10,143 nt of DNA from Chloroflexota bacterium (lineage in GTDB: Bacteria > Chloroflexota > Dormibacteria > Aeolococcales > Aeolococcaceae). Of the stretch, positions 1 to 6,032 are shown in pieces; the first letter of the stretch is position 1; each line of letters opens with the position of its first letter. Below the pieces are notes generated by a model that saw only the letters and a list, made by a program, of their open reading frames with translations, was not told where the DNA came from and did not search any database. Where the stretch lies: contig DNAU01000314.1 in the NCBI GenBank assembly GCA_003491925.1, positions 1 to 10,143 on the forward strand, given 5' to 3'. Made by a program: the position numbers and the translations under genes.

Positions 1-828
1 GCCTCGCTGCTCTGCGTCGGCGGCGACCCGGCGGCGCTTCGCCTCATCCTCGCCTCTGACGTCTACGCAGACCCTGCCCGCGACTACTGGGCCACGGTGA
101 TCGAGGTCGCCAAGCACACCTCGGTGGCCCGGATGCAGCGGAGCATCACCATCCTGGGCCGGAAGGAGGGGGAGCAGCACGACTTCGCCAAGCTCATCTA
201 CCCGGCGATGCAGGCGGCCGACATCTTCGCCCTCGGGGTGCACATCGCCCAGGCCGGGATGGACCAGCGCAAGGCCCACGTGGTCGCCCGCGACGTGGCG
301 ACCAAGATCAGGATCAATACGCTCCGCGACGCCGCCGGCACCGCCATCAAGCCGCTGGCCGCGCACCACCCGCTGCTCCCCGGGCTGCTCAAGCCGGACC
401 GCTGGCCGGTGCCTCCGGAGGAGCGTGCCGACGCGCCGGCGGCCATGAAGATGAGCAAGTCCAAGCCCAAGTCGGCGGTGTTCGTCCACGACCCCCCCGA
501 TCAGATCAGGGCCAAGCTGCGCTCCGCGTTCTGTCCTCCGGGGGAGGTGGAGCTCAACCCGGTGATCGACTGGATCGAGCGGCTCTGCTTCGGTCTCGGG
601 GACACGGAGCTCCGGGTCGAGCGCCGGCCGGAGAACGGCGGCCCGGTCACCTTCTCCTCCATTCAGGAGGTGCGCGACGCCTACGCCTCGGGCGCCCTCC
701 ATCCGATGGATGCCAAGACCGCCCTGGCCGACCGGCTGATCGAGCGCCTCGAGCCGGCCCGGAAGCACTTCGCCGACCCGGAGCGGGCGGCGGCGCTGGC
801 GGAGATGGAGTCGCTGATCGCCACCTGA
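1..828 (+). CDS. tyrS: Tyrosine--tRNA ligase, archaeal/eukaryal type (5' end missing)
   Basis: Attaches tyrosine to tRNA(Tyr) in the cytoplasm (class I aminoacyl-tRNA synthetase). The frame is open from base 1, so 275 C-terminal residues are visible and the true start and HIGH-type motif lie upstream. Visible signatures are the YPAMQAADIF segment followed by GMDQRKAHVVAR, where the Tyr/Trp synthetases contact the amino acid, and a KMSKSKP signature loop at bases 448-468 for ATP binding. Downstream, IRAKLRSAFCPPG and LHPMDAK follow the pattern I recall for the archaeal enzyme (Methanocaldococcus jannaschii TyrRS). No S4 domain follows the catalytic core, unlike the usual bacterial TyrRS; the protein stops about 20 residues after the LEPARKHF segment, as the compact archaeal form does. 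A TrpRS is the alternative but fits the C-terminal part less well. The gene converges on the channel gene with only 21 bp between stops. The first internal ATG (97) is not the true start. Confidence 0.88.
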   Translation, partial: ASLLCVGGDPAALRLILASDVYADPARDYWATVIEVAKHTSVARMQRSITILGRKEGEQHDFAKLIYPAMQAADIFALGVHIAQAGMDQRKAHVVARDVATKIRINTLRDAAGTAIKPLAAHHPLLPGLLKPDRWPVPPEERADAPAAMKMSKSKPKSAVFVHDPPDQIRAKLRSAFCPPGEVELNPVIDWIERLCFGLGDTELRVERRPENGGPVTFSSIQEVRDAYASGALHPMDAKTALADRLIERLEPARKHFADPERAAALAEMESLIAT

Positions 829-849
829 TGCGCCGCGAATGGCCCGGGC

Positions 850-1890
850 TCAGTGGCCGGCCGATGCGGGCCCCAGCGCCGCGGCGAGAGCGGTGAGCTG
901 GGCGCGGGTGCCCATCGCCACCACGATGTCGTCGGGGCGGAGCACATCCTCGTCGCTGGGACCGACCCGCAGCGCGCCGTCGCCGGACCGCAGAGCGAGC
1001 AGCACCGCCCCGGAGCGGCGCAGGTCGGCGGCGGTGCGTGCGCGCCTCGCATCAGCGCCCACCACCAGCTCCTCGACCCGCATCGAGCTGTCGGCGCCGC
1101 CGACCAGCAGGTCGAAGGTGTCCACCACCGCCGGCTGCATCGCCAGTGCCGCCATCCGCCGGCCGCTCAGCGTGTACGGGCTGACCACCCGGTCGGCGCC
1201 GGCGCGGCGCAGCTTCTCGGCGGAGTCGGGGTGGGATGACCGGGCGACGATGTAGATGTCGGGCCGGAGCGAGCGCGCGGTGAGCACGATGTAGACGTTG
1301 CGCTCGTCGGAGTCGACGGCGCTGATCAGGGCCCGGGCGCGGCCGATCCCGGCCCGCTCCAGGACCTCGTCGTCGGAGGCGTCGCCGAGGACGTGGAGGA
1401 CCCTGTCCTGCTCCACGTTGGCGAGCCCGTCCGGGTTCCACTCGATGACCACGAACTGCTGCTGGGACTGGGTGAGCTCGATGGCCGCCTGCCGTCCGGT
1501 GCGGCCGTACCCGCAGATGATCACGTGATCCCGCAATGCGTCCAGCCGGCGCTGCACCTGACGAACCCTCCGGTGCCCCTGCAGATGGCCGCTCGACAAT
1601 AGCTCCACGAGCATCCCGAAGGCGTAGAGGAAACCGATCACCCCGAGGACGATCACGGAGATGGTGAAGGCCTCGCCGGCCGCGTTCAGGCGGTGCACCT
1701 CCTGGAAGCCGACCGTGCTCACCGTGATGACCGTCATGAAGAGCGCGTCGAGGAAGCCCCAACGCTCGATCACCATGTACCCGGCGGTCCCGTAGACGAG
1801 CAGGGCCACCAGGCCGACCAGGGCGAGCAGCAGGCGGCGGAGGGGCCCGCCCGGCTCGGTGAGGGGTCCGGGGCCCACCCCGTCAGGCAC
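850..1890 (-). CDS. Potassium channel family protein with TrkA-N/TrkA-C (RCK) domains
   Basis: Predicted inner-membrane ion channel of 346 residues gated by a cytoplasmic nucleotide- or ligand-binding module. Order: hydrophobic helix 1 at about residues 18-40, pore helix and filter at about 45-64, helix 2 at about 73-97, a basic linker at 101-120, a Rossmann TrkA-N/RCK domain at about 121-240 starting with VIICGYGRTG (GxGxxG), and a TrkA-C-like domain from about 268 to the end. This is the usual two-helix plus RCK plan of MthK-like channels. The filter reads TVGFQEV (residues 59-65) where TVGYGD is the reference, so the second filter glycine is replaced by Gln. The start is uncertain: GTG at 1890 has no Shine-Dalgarno sequence, and a GC hairpin (1899-1916) sits just before it. 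The small gene 1923-2216 lies 32 bp upstream on the same strand and is probably co-transcribed. The family is secure; the ion carried is an inference. Confidence 0.85.
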   Translation of the reverse strand: MPDGVGPGPLTEPGGPLRRLLLALVGLVALLVYGTAGYMVIERWGFLDALFMTVITVSTVGFQEVHRLNAAGEAFTISVIVLGVIGFLYAFGMLVELLSSGHLQGHRRVRQVQRRLDALRDHVIICGYGRTGRQAAIELTQSQQQFVVIEWNPDGLANVEQDRVLHVLGDASDDEVLERAGIGRARALISAVDSDERNVYIVLTARSLRPDIYIVARSSHPDSAEKLRRAGADRVVSPYTLSGRRMAALAMQPAVVDTFDLLVGGADSSMRVEELVVGADARRARTAADLRRSGAVLLALRSGDGALRVGPSDEDVLRPDDIVVAMGTRAQLTALAAALGPASAGH

Positions 1891-1898
1891 GGGGATCC

Positions 1899-1916
1899 GG
1901 GCGGGGGCGCCCGCCC
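1899..1916 (-). other. GC hairpin between the small gene and the channel gene
   Basis: A perfect 7-bp inverted repeat (GGGCGGG / CCCGCCC) with a 4-nt loop lies in the 32-bp gap just upstream of the channel start. It could reduce translation of the channel or act as a weak attenuator; there is no U-tract on either side. In such GC-rich DNA a stem like this can also occur by chance. Confidence 0.3.
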
Positions 1917-1922
1917 CACCGG

Positions 1923-2216
1923 TCAGCGATCTTCCTCGCCGCCCCGCCGCTGCGCGATCCGGTCACGGAGGGCGTCCTCCATCTCGCCCGAGCCTCCCCC
2001 TTCCCGGCGCAGCCAGAAGGGGATCTTCTCTCCCCGCATCTCCGCCTCGGCGGCGCGGCGCTCGGAGTCGAGCTGACGTCGCAGCGCAGCGTCGACGGCC
2101 TCGCCCAGCGGGGTCCCCGAGGCGGTGAGGCGGTTAACCAGGTCGTCGGCGACGATCACCGTGTTGGGCGGCGTGGGAGCCGGGCTGGACCCGAAGAGGC
2201 GTCCGAAGAAGGACAC
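1923..2216 (-). CDS. Small hypothetical soluble protein
   Basis: A 97-residue protein whose family I do not recognise. It opens with a short hydrophobic/aromatic stretch (MSFFGRLFG) followed by a Ser/Pro linker. A regular segment follows (TVIVADDLVNRLTASG, residues 19-34), then a strongly charged, probably helical half rich in Arg and Glu with an IPFWLRRE motif near residues 65-72. There is no membrane helix and there are no cysteines. The start is GTG at 2216; a GGAGG lies 13 bases upstream, a little far but usable. The gene is read toward the potassium channel with a 32-bp gap, so the two are likely one transcript, but a functional link is only an inference. The opposite-strand frames here do not look like proteins. 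Confidence 0.55.
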   Translation of the reverse strand: MSFFGRLFGSSPAPTPPNTVIVADDLVNRLTASGTPLGEAVDAALRRQLDSERRAAEAEMRGEKIPFWLRREGGGSGEMEDALRDRIAQRRGGEEDR

Positions 2217-2575
2217 GGCGACCGCTCAGACCTCCGAAGGCGGGACGGCGAGCGCCACTCCGCCGGCGTCACGTCCACCGGGAGCCCACCGCCGACCCGC
2301 AGGACGCACCATGGGCCGAGTCTAGCTGGCCGGCCTGGTGTCCAGCGGGCAGCGGCGTGAGGGGCGGCGGACGGGTCGGGCTCGGACGGACGGCCGCGAT
2401 GGAGGCGGCGACCCGGCCCCGTCCCCGCACGGGGGTCCCAGACTGATAGCGTCGCATCGGCGTCGATCGACGGCGGCTCCGGGGCGTCCGGGGCGCCGGG
2501 ACCGAACGCCCTCCGCCGCAGAGGAGACCGACACTGCCAGCGCTCCAGCCCTACACGCGCCGCCTGCTCCGCCAC
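2217..2575. other. Divergent intergenic region
   Basis: This 359-bp gap separates the minus-strand channel unit from the plus-strand GT20 gene, so promoters for both should lie here. I see no convincing -35/-10 pair and no plausible protein in any frame. The frame of the GT20 gene has a stop (TAG) at 2447-2449 and no ATG, GTG or TTG between it and 2576. A good Shine-Dalgarno sequence, GAGGAG, is at 2521-2526. Confidence 0.5.
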
Positions 2576-4030
2576 GTGCGGCCGATCATCGTCGCCAACC
2601 GGGCTCCGCTGGTGCTGGAGCCGGAGGACCCGCTGCTGGGACGCCCAGAGAGGCTGGTGAAGGGTGCGGGCGGCCTGGTCACCGCGCTCTCGTCGCTGGC
2701 AACCGAGACCGGGGCGCTCTGGGTGGCTGCGGCTCGCGACGAGCAGGACCTGAACCTCGCCGCACGCGGCGATCCCGCCGAGCTCCGGACCGCGGACGGG
2801 GCCGAGTACCGGGTCGCCTTCATCCAGCCTGCGCCGGAGGCCTACGACCTCTACTACAACGTCATCAGCAACCCGCTGCTCTGGTTCATCCAGCACTACC
2901 TCTGGGATCTCGCCCGGGAGCCCCTGGTGGGGGCCTCCACCCGTCACGCCTGGCGCGAGGGGTACGTCGCCGTCAACCGGATGTTCGCCGAGCGCGTCGC
3001 CCGCGAGGCGGCGGCGAGCGACCGGCCGCCGCTGGTACTGATCCAGGATTACCAGCTGTACCTGGTCGCGCGGATGGTGCGCGAGCTGGTGCCCGAGGTG
3101 AAGCTCCAGCACTTCGTCCACATCCCATGGCCCACGCCCCAGTACTGGAAGATCCTGCCCAAGCCGATCCGGGACGAGATCGTCCACGGGCTGCTGGGCA
3201 ACGACATCGTCGGATTCCAGACCAGCCGCGACGTGCGCAACTTCCTGCTCACCTGCGAGGAGAACCTGGGCCTGGGCGTCGACTTCCGGGAACGCACCGT
3301 CTACTACCAGGGCCGGGCGGTGTGGGTCCGCCACTACCCCATCAGCATCGACATCCCCGGCTTCGCCGAGCAGGCGCAGGACCCCAGGGTGCTCGATGAG
3401 GAACGCCGGATCGCCTCCTGGCGGCCGGAGAAGCTGATCCTGCGCGTGGACCGCACCGACCTCAGCAAGAACATCGTCCGCGGCTTCCTCGCCTACGAGC
3501 GGATGCTGGAGACCAACGCCGATCTCCACCGCCGGGTCCAGTTCTGGGCCTTCCTGCAGCCCAGCCGCCAGGACATCGGCGACTACCGCTCCTATCTGGG
3601 CAGCGTGCTCTCGACAGCGGCGAGGATCAACCGCAGGTTCTCCAGGGGAGGCTGGACTCCGATCCGGGTCGAGGTCGAGGACAACATGCACAAGGCGATC
3701 GCCGCCTACAAGGCCTACGACGTCCTGCTCGTCAACCCGATCTACGACGGCATGAACCTGGTGGCCAAGGAGGGGCCCCTCTGCAACACGCGCCACGGGG
3801 TGCTGGTCCTCAGCGAGAACGCCGGCGCGCATGAGGAGATCGGTGACTTCGCCCTCACCGTCAACCCCTTCGACATCGATGAGACGGCGGAGGCCCTGCT
3901 CCTCGGCCTGGTGATGGACGAACCCCAGAAGGCGGCGCGTGCCGAGAAGATGAGGGAGGTGATCCGGAGCAACGACGTCACCCGCTGGATCGGCAACCAG
4001 CTGCAGGACCTCAGGGAGCTGATCGGCTAG
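2576..4030 (+). CDS. otsA: Trehalose-6-phosphate synthase-like glycosyltransferase (GT20)
   Basis: Predicted cytoplasmic enzyme joining glucose from a nucleotide sugar to glucose-6-phosphate to give trehalose-6-phosphate. It has 484 residues, normal for a GT20 enzyme without a phosphatase domain. Visible family features: VANRAP at the N-terminus (Arg9), a Gly-Gly loop KGAGGLVTAL (30-38), QDYQL (157-161, usually HDYHL) with Asp158, VDRTDLSKNI (291-300) with the Arg293/Lys298 pair that binds donor phosphates, and DGMNLVAKE (391-399) with the conserved acidic pair. Start: GTG 2576 is the only standard start in frame but has no ribosome site, whereas GAGGAG at 2521-2526 is ideally placed for a CTG at 2534, adding 14 residues. 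No trehalose-6-phosphate phosphatase gene is in the window. Motif drift (Gln for His, NPIYDG before GMNL) means a related GT20 role, such as glucosylglycerol-phosphate synthesis, cannot be excluded. Confidence 0.87.
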   Translation: MRPIIVANRAPLVLEPEDPLLGRPERLVKGAGGLVTALSSLATETGALWVAAARDEQDLNLAARGDPAELRTADGAEYRVAFIQPAPEAYDLYYNVISNPLLWFIQHYLWDLAREPLVGASTRHAWREGYVAVNRMFAERVAREAAASDRPPLVLIQDYQLYLVARMVRELVPEVKLQHFVHIPWPTPQYWKILPKPIRDEIVHGLLGNDIVGFQTSRDVRNFLLTCEENLGLGVDFRERTVYYQGRAVWVRHYPISIDIPGFAEQAQDPRVLDEERRIASWRPEKLILRVDRTDLSKNIVRGFLAYERMLETNADLHRRVQFWAFLQPSRQDIGDYRSYLGSVLSTAARINRRFSRGGWTPIRVEVEDNMHKAIAAYKAYDVLLVNPIYDGMNLVAKEGPLCNTRHGVLVLSENAGAHEEIGDFALTVNPFDIDETAEALLLGLVMDEPQKAARAEKMREVIRSNDVTRWIGNQLQDLRELIG

Positions 4031-4192
4031 GCCGCGGTCCGTGGCGCACCGCTCAGGCCGTCCAGATCAGGGAGCGGCGGTCCCCCTGCGTGGAGGGAGG
4101 GAGCGCATTGACGGGCGTGCCCGGGGGCGACCCCACGGGCCGGCGTCCTCGCAGCATGGAGCCGACGCCGAGCTGGACCGAGATGAGCGGCG

Positions 4193-4381
4193 CTAGTGCC
4201 CCAGGCCGGCGAAGCCGGCCACAAAGAGCCAGGCGACCACCGCGGCGACGGCCACCCAGAGGGCGATCAGCCCGGAGCGCCGGGCCGCGAAAGCGCGGGC
4301 CCGCCTTTGCCTCAGCCAGCGCTCCCGAACCGCGAGGTCGTCGAGCCCGCTGGGCGCGGAGGGTCGGGGGGTGTCAGCCAT
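4193..4381 (-). CDS. Small single-pass membrane protein
   Basis: A 62-residue protein of no recognised family. A polar N-terminal part (residues 1-20) is followed by a very basic stretch with many Arg (about 19-36), then one hydrophobic helix (about 37-60) ending at GLGH. The positive charge before the helix suggests the N-terminus stays in the cytoplasm. The start is ATG 4381; a GTG at 4384 directly before it is equally possible, and neither has a clear Shine-Dalgarno sequence. It stands alone on the minus strand between two plus-strand genes. A clean hydrophobic helix with a basic flank makes it more credible than the overlapping plus-strand frame. Confidence 0.5.
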   Translation of the reverse strand: MADTPRPSAPSGLDDLAVRERWLRQRRARAFAARRSGLIALWVAVAAVVAWLFVAGFAGLGH

Positions 4382-4589
4382 CACCGACGTTCAACGGGAG
4401 GGCGGGCGCGAGGGTTACGCCGGCGGGGTGGGGCCGGGGGCCGGACCGCGACGCGGCCGGCGGAGGGGGGGAGAACACGGCCGCTAATGGTGGCACGCCG
4501 GCGGGGGCTCTCACCGATCCGGGCGCCGCTCGATCCGGAGCCCCGCCCCGCTGGCGGTCGGTGGGTGAGCTCCCGACCGCGGGTGCCCT

Positions 4590-4622
4590 CCTCCCGGACG
4601 GCAGCGACTACCATTCGGGAGG
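4590..4622. promoter_or_regulatory. Inverted repeat with a -10-like hexamer upstream of merR1
   Basis: CCTCCCG at 4590-4596 and CGGGAGG at 4616-4622 form a perfect 7-bp inverted repeat with a 19-bp centre that contains TACCAT (4609-4614), a -10-like hexamer. It could be an operator for the downstream MerR protein or an RNA hairpin. The right part contains CCATTCGG (4611-4618), also found at 5164-5171 in front of the receiver gene. The regulatory role is an inference. Confidence 0.3.
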
Positions 4623-4648
4623 CGCGAGGCGCGAGGCGCGAGGCGCGG
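4621..4648 (+). repeat. Four-copy 7-bp tandem repeat (GGCGCGA)
   Basis: Three exact copies of GGCGCGA and a fourth ending in G instead of A run head to tail just upstream of the first merR gene. The repeat starts inside the right arm of the inverted repeat and ends 44 bases before the Shine-Dalgarno sequence. A short non-coding repeat of this type is prone to slippage and could vary in copy number between strains. Confidence 0.85.
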
Positions 4649-4704
4649 GGCTCCGGGCCCTCGGGCCGCGACCGCCAGGCGCCCCTGGCGCGGAGGTGAC
4701 CACG

Positions 4705-5052
4705 GTGGCCGCAGTGACACAGGCCGCAAGCTCCGATACGGCGAGGCTCAGCCTCGACAAGCCGATCTACACCATCAGCGTCGCGGCGGAGATCCTCGCG
4801 GTCCACCCTCGGACCCTGATCATGTACGAGCACCTGGGCATGGTGGTCCCGCACCGCACCCCCACCAACCGGCGCCGCTACAGCCAGCGCGACCTGCTTA
4901 CCCTCCAGGCCATCCAGCGGTTGACCAAGACGCACGGGCTCAACCTCAACGCGGCTCGCTACGTGATCCGGCTCCTCCAGACCCTGGACGCCCATCGGAT
5001 CCCGCGGCCGGAGTTCCTGGCGGACGTCGACATCGCGCACGTGCGCATCTGA
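4705..5052 (+). CDS. MerR-family transcriptional regulator, HspR-like (copy 1)
   Basis: A 115-residue DNA-binding protein. After a short N-terminal tail, the MerR winged helix-turn-helix begins at IYTISVAAEILAVHPRTL, continues through MYEHLGMVVPHRT and the wing segment TNRRRYSQRD, then a helical LQAIQRLT region and a short dimerisation helix; no effector-binding domain follows. The SVAAE.L..HP.TL pattern and compact length resemble HspR, the heat-shock repressor. No chaperone genes and no HspR inverted-repeat site (CTTGAGT-N7-ACTCAAG) are seen, so the target is unknown. The start is GTG 4705, placed by a strong GGAGGT 7 bases upstream; the open frame before it is low complexity. The gene is about 65% identical over 99 residues to the MerR at 5624-5983, so the two are duplicates. 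There are no cysteines in the C-terminal part, which argues against metal sensing. Confidence 0.88.
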   Translation: MAAVTQAASSDTARLSLDKPIYTISVAAEILAVHPRTLIMYEHLGMVVPHRTPTNRRRYSQRDLLTLQAIQRLTKTHGLNLNAARYVIRLLQTLDAHRIPRPEFLADVDIAHVRI

Positions 5053-5102
5053 GCTAGATCGGTCGGCCCGCTCGGATCGACCGCGCAGGCGCGGGAGCCC
5101 GG

Positions 5103-5122
5103 CTGTGGCGGCCTCCGCACAG
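5103..5122 (+). terminator. Possible hairpin terminator after merR1
   Basis: CTGTG-g-CGG and CCGCACAG pair as an 8-bp stem with one bulged G and a 3-nt loop, about 50 bases after the merR1 stop. No T-run follows, so termination is uncertain. It lies between merR1 and the promoter-like element of the receiver gene, where a transcript end would be expected. Confidence 0.25.
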
Positions 5123-5166
5123 TCCCCACCGCTATCCGATTGGGACCGGCGCATCACGCCCGCCCA

Positions 5167-5197
5167 TTCGGAACTGGGGGTGTCCCCCCGCTATACT
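5167..5197 (+). promoter_or_regulatory. Putative MerR-type promoter with a centred palindromic operator
   Basis: TATACT (5192-5197) matches the -10 consensus in five of six positions. A weak -35 candidate, TTCGGA, lies at 5167-5172, leaving a 19-bp spacer (5173-5191). A perfect palindrome GGGGG-TGT-CCCCC (5176-5188) is centred at base 5182, exactly the spacer centre. Over-long 19-20 bp spacers holding a dyad are the hallmark of promoters activated by MerR proteins. A 17-bp spacer with CGGAAC as -35 is the alternative reading. It sits 56 bp before the receiver gene. The regulation is inferred from geometry. Confidence 0.4.
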
Positions 5198-5252
5198 CCC
5201 GAGAGGCTTCCGGATCGCCGGGAGGTCACGCAAGGGAGGACAGGCGGAGCCG

Positions 5253-5639
5253 ATGGCGGACGAGGACGCGTTGATCGACGTCCTCCTGATCGAGGACGAC
5301 CGGGACACCCTGGAGATGTACCGGACCAAGCTGGAGCTGGACGGCTATCGCGTCCACGTGGCACTCGATGGCGCCGAAGGCCTCGAGCGGGCGAAGGAGC
5401 TCCTGCCGGACATCGTCTTCCTCGACGTTCGCCTGCCCAAGAAGGACGGTTTCGAGGTGCTCCAGGAGCTGCGACGGCACGGCCCCACGGCTGAGACCCC
5501 GGTGATCATCCTGAGCAACTTCGGCGAGAAGGACCTGGTGGATCGGGGCCTCAAGCTGGGTGCGCTGGAGTTCCTGGTCAAGGCGCAGACGTCGCCCCTG
5601 GCGATCTCGGAGGGGATCAACGAGTGGCTGAAGGAGTAG
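5253..5639 (+). CDS. Receiver-only response regulator (CheY-like)
   Basis: A 128-residue single-domain response regulator made only of the phosphoacceptor receiver fold; the output must come through a partner protein. Key residues are all present: acidic pair Asp15/Asp16, phosphorylation site Asp58 in IVFLDVRLPKKDG, switch Ser88 in VIILSNF, and Lys110 in EFLVKAQTS. The family is therefore secure and the protein should be phosphorylatable. No histidine kinase is in the window, so its partner is encoded elsewhere. The start is ATG 5253; a GGGAGGA lies about 13 bases upstream and a weaker GGCGGAG sits close to the start. It is the first gene of a two-gene unit: the following merR gene starts inside its last codons (16-bp overlap), which suggests coupled translation and a shared function. 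Confidence 0.93.
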   Translation: MADEDALIDVLLIEDDRDTLEMYRTKLELDGYRVHVALDGAEGLERAKELLPDIVFLDVRLPKKDGFEVLQELRRHGPTAETPVIILSNFGEKDLVDRGLKLGALEFLVKAQTSPLAISEGINEWLKE

Positions 5640-5983
5640 CCAGGGGCGGTCCCGGCGGCGGGGCGCTGCCCGGCTCACCCGGCCTGGACAAGCCCATCTA
5701 CACCATCAGCGTGGCGGCCGAGATCCTGGAGACCCATCCGCGCACCCTCATGATGTACGAGAACATGGGGCTGGTGGTGCCGCAGCGGACCTCGACGAAC
5801 CGCCGACGCTTCTCCCAGCGCGACATCTACAAGCTCCAGACCATCCAGAGCCTGACCCGCCAGCACGGGGTCAACCTCACCGGTGTCCGCTACGTCCTGG
5901 TGCTGCTCAAGGCGCTGCACGAGCACGGGATCCCCCCGCCCGAGGGTCTCGAGGACATCGACGTCGCGGCCCTGAAGATATGA
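5624..5983 (+). CDS. MerR-family transcriptional regulator, HspR-like (copy 2)
   Basis: A 119-residue MerR protein with the same plan as the copy at 4705-5052: a Gly-rich N-terminal tail (about 20 residues), the helix-turn-helix IYTISVAAEILETHPRTL, the recognition segment MYENMGLVVPQRT, the wing TNRRRFSQRD, a helical LQTIQSLT stretch and a short C-terminal helix. There is no effector domain. Identity to copy 1 is about 64 of 99 positions by hand alignment, highest in the DNA-contacting half, so both may bind similar sites. The start is GTG 5624, fixed by GGAGGGG at 5609-5615 with 8-base spacing inside the receiver gene; no other standard start gives a full domain. The 16-bp overlap with the receiver gene suggests they act together, for example the receiver controlling MerR activity by contact, which is an inference. 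Confidence 0.9.
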   Translation: MAEGVARGGPGGGALPGSPGLDKPIYTISVAAEILETHPRTLMMYENMGLVVPQRTSTNRRRFSQRDIYKLQTIQSLTRQHGVNLTGVRYVLVLLKALHEHGIPPPEGLEDIDVAALKI

Positions 5984-6032
5984 CCGGCCGGGTTGACGGC
6001 AGCACCCGGTGCGGGTCTGCGAAGCTCTGCTG

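Larger units (their letters stand above)
4385..4704. other. Intergenic leader region upstream of the first merR gene
   Basis: A 320-bp gap between the minus-strand membrane protein and the first merR gene. The plus-strand frame is open through it but encodes Gly/Arg/Pro/Ala-rich low-complexity sequence with no family features, so I treat it as non-coding. It holds an inverted repeat (4590-4622), a four-copy 7-bp tandem repeat (4621-4648), a -10-like TACCAT at 4609-4614 and the strong Shine-Dalgarno sequence of the merR gene at 4692-4697. Confidence 0.55.

Noticed and set aside
2156..3832. 558-codon open frame on the minus strand
   Set aside because: It lies antisense to the well-supported GT20 gene, has repetitive His/Asp/Val/Gly/Arg composition typical of antisense frames in GC-rich DNA, and shows no domain motifs.
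4031..4089. Intrinsic terminator after the GT20 gene
   Set aside because: Only a 6-bp imperfect stem with a G-T pair and no T-run can be drawn, so it is not reported as a feature.
4090..4704. N-terminal extension of the first MerR protein in the same frame
   Set aside because: It is low-complexity Arg/Gly/Pro/Ala sequence crossing a tandem repeat and an opposite-strand gene; a strong ribosome site places the start at 4705.
4705..5983. HspR-DnaK heat-shock operon
   Set aside because: The MerR proteins resemble HspR, but no dnaK, grpE, dnaJ or clpB gene and no HspR inverted-repeat site are seen.
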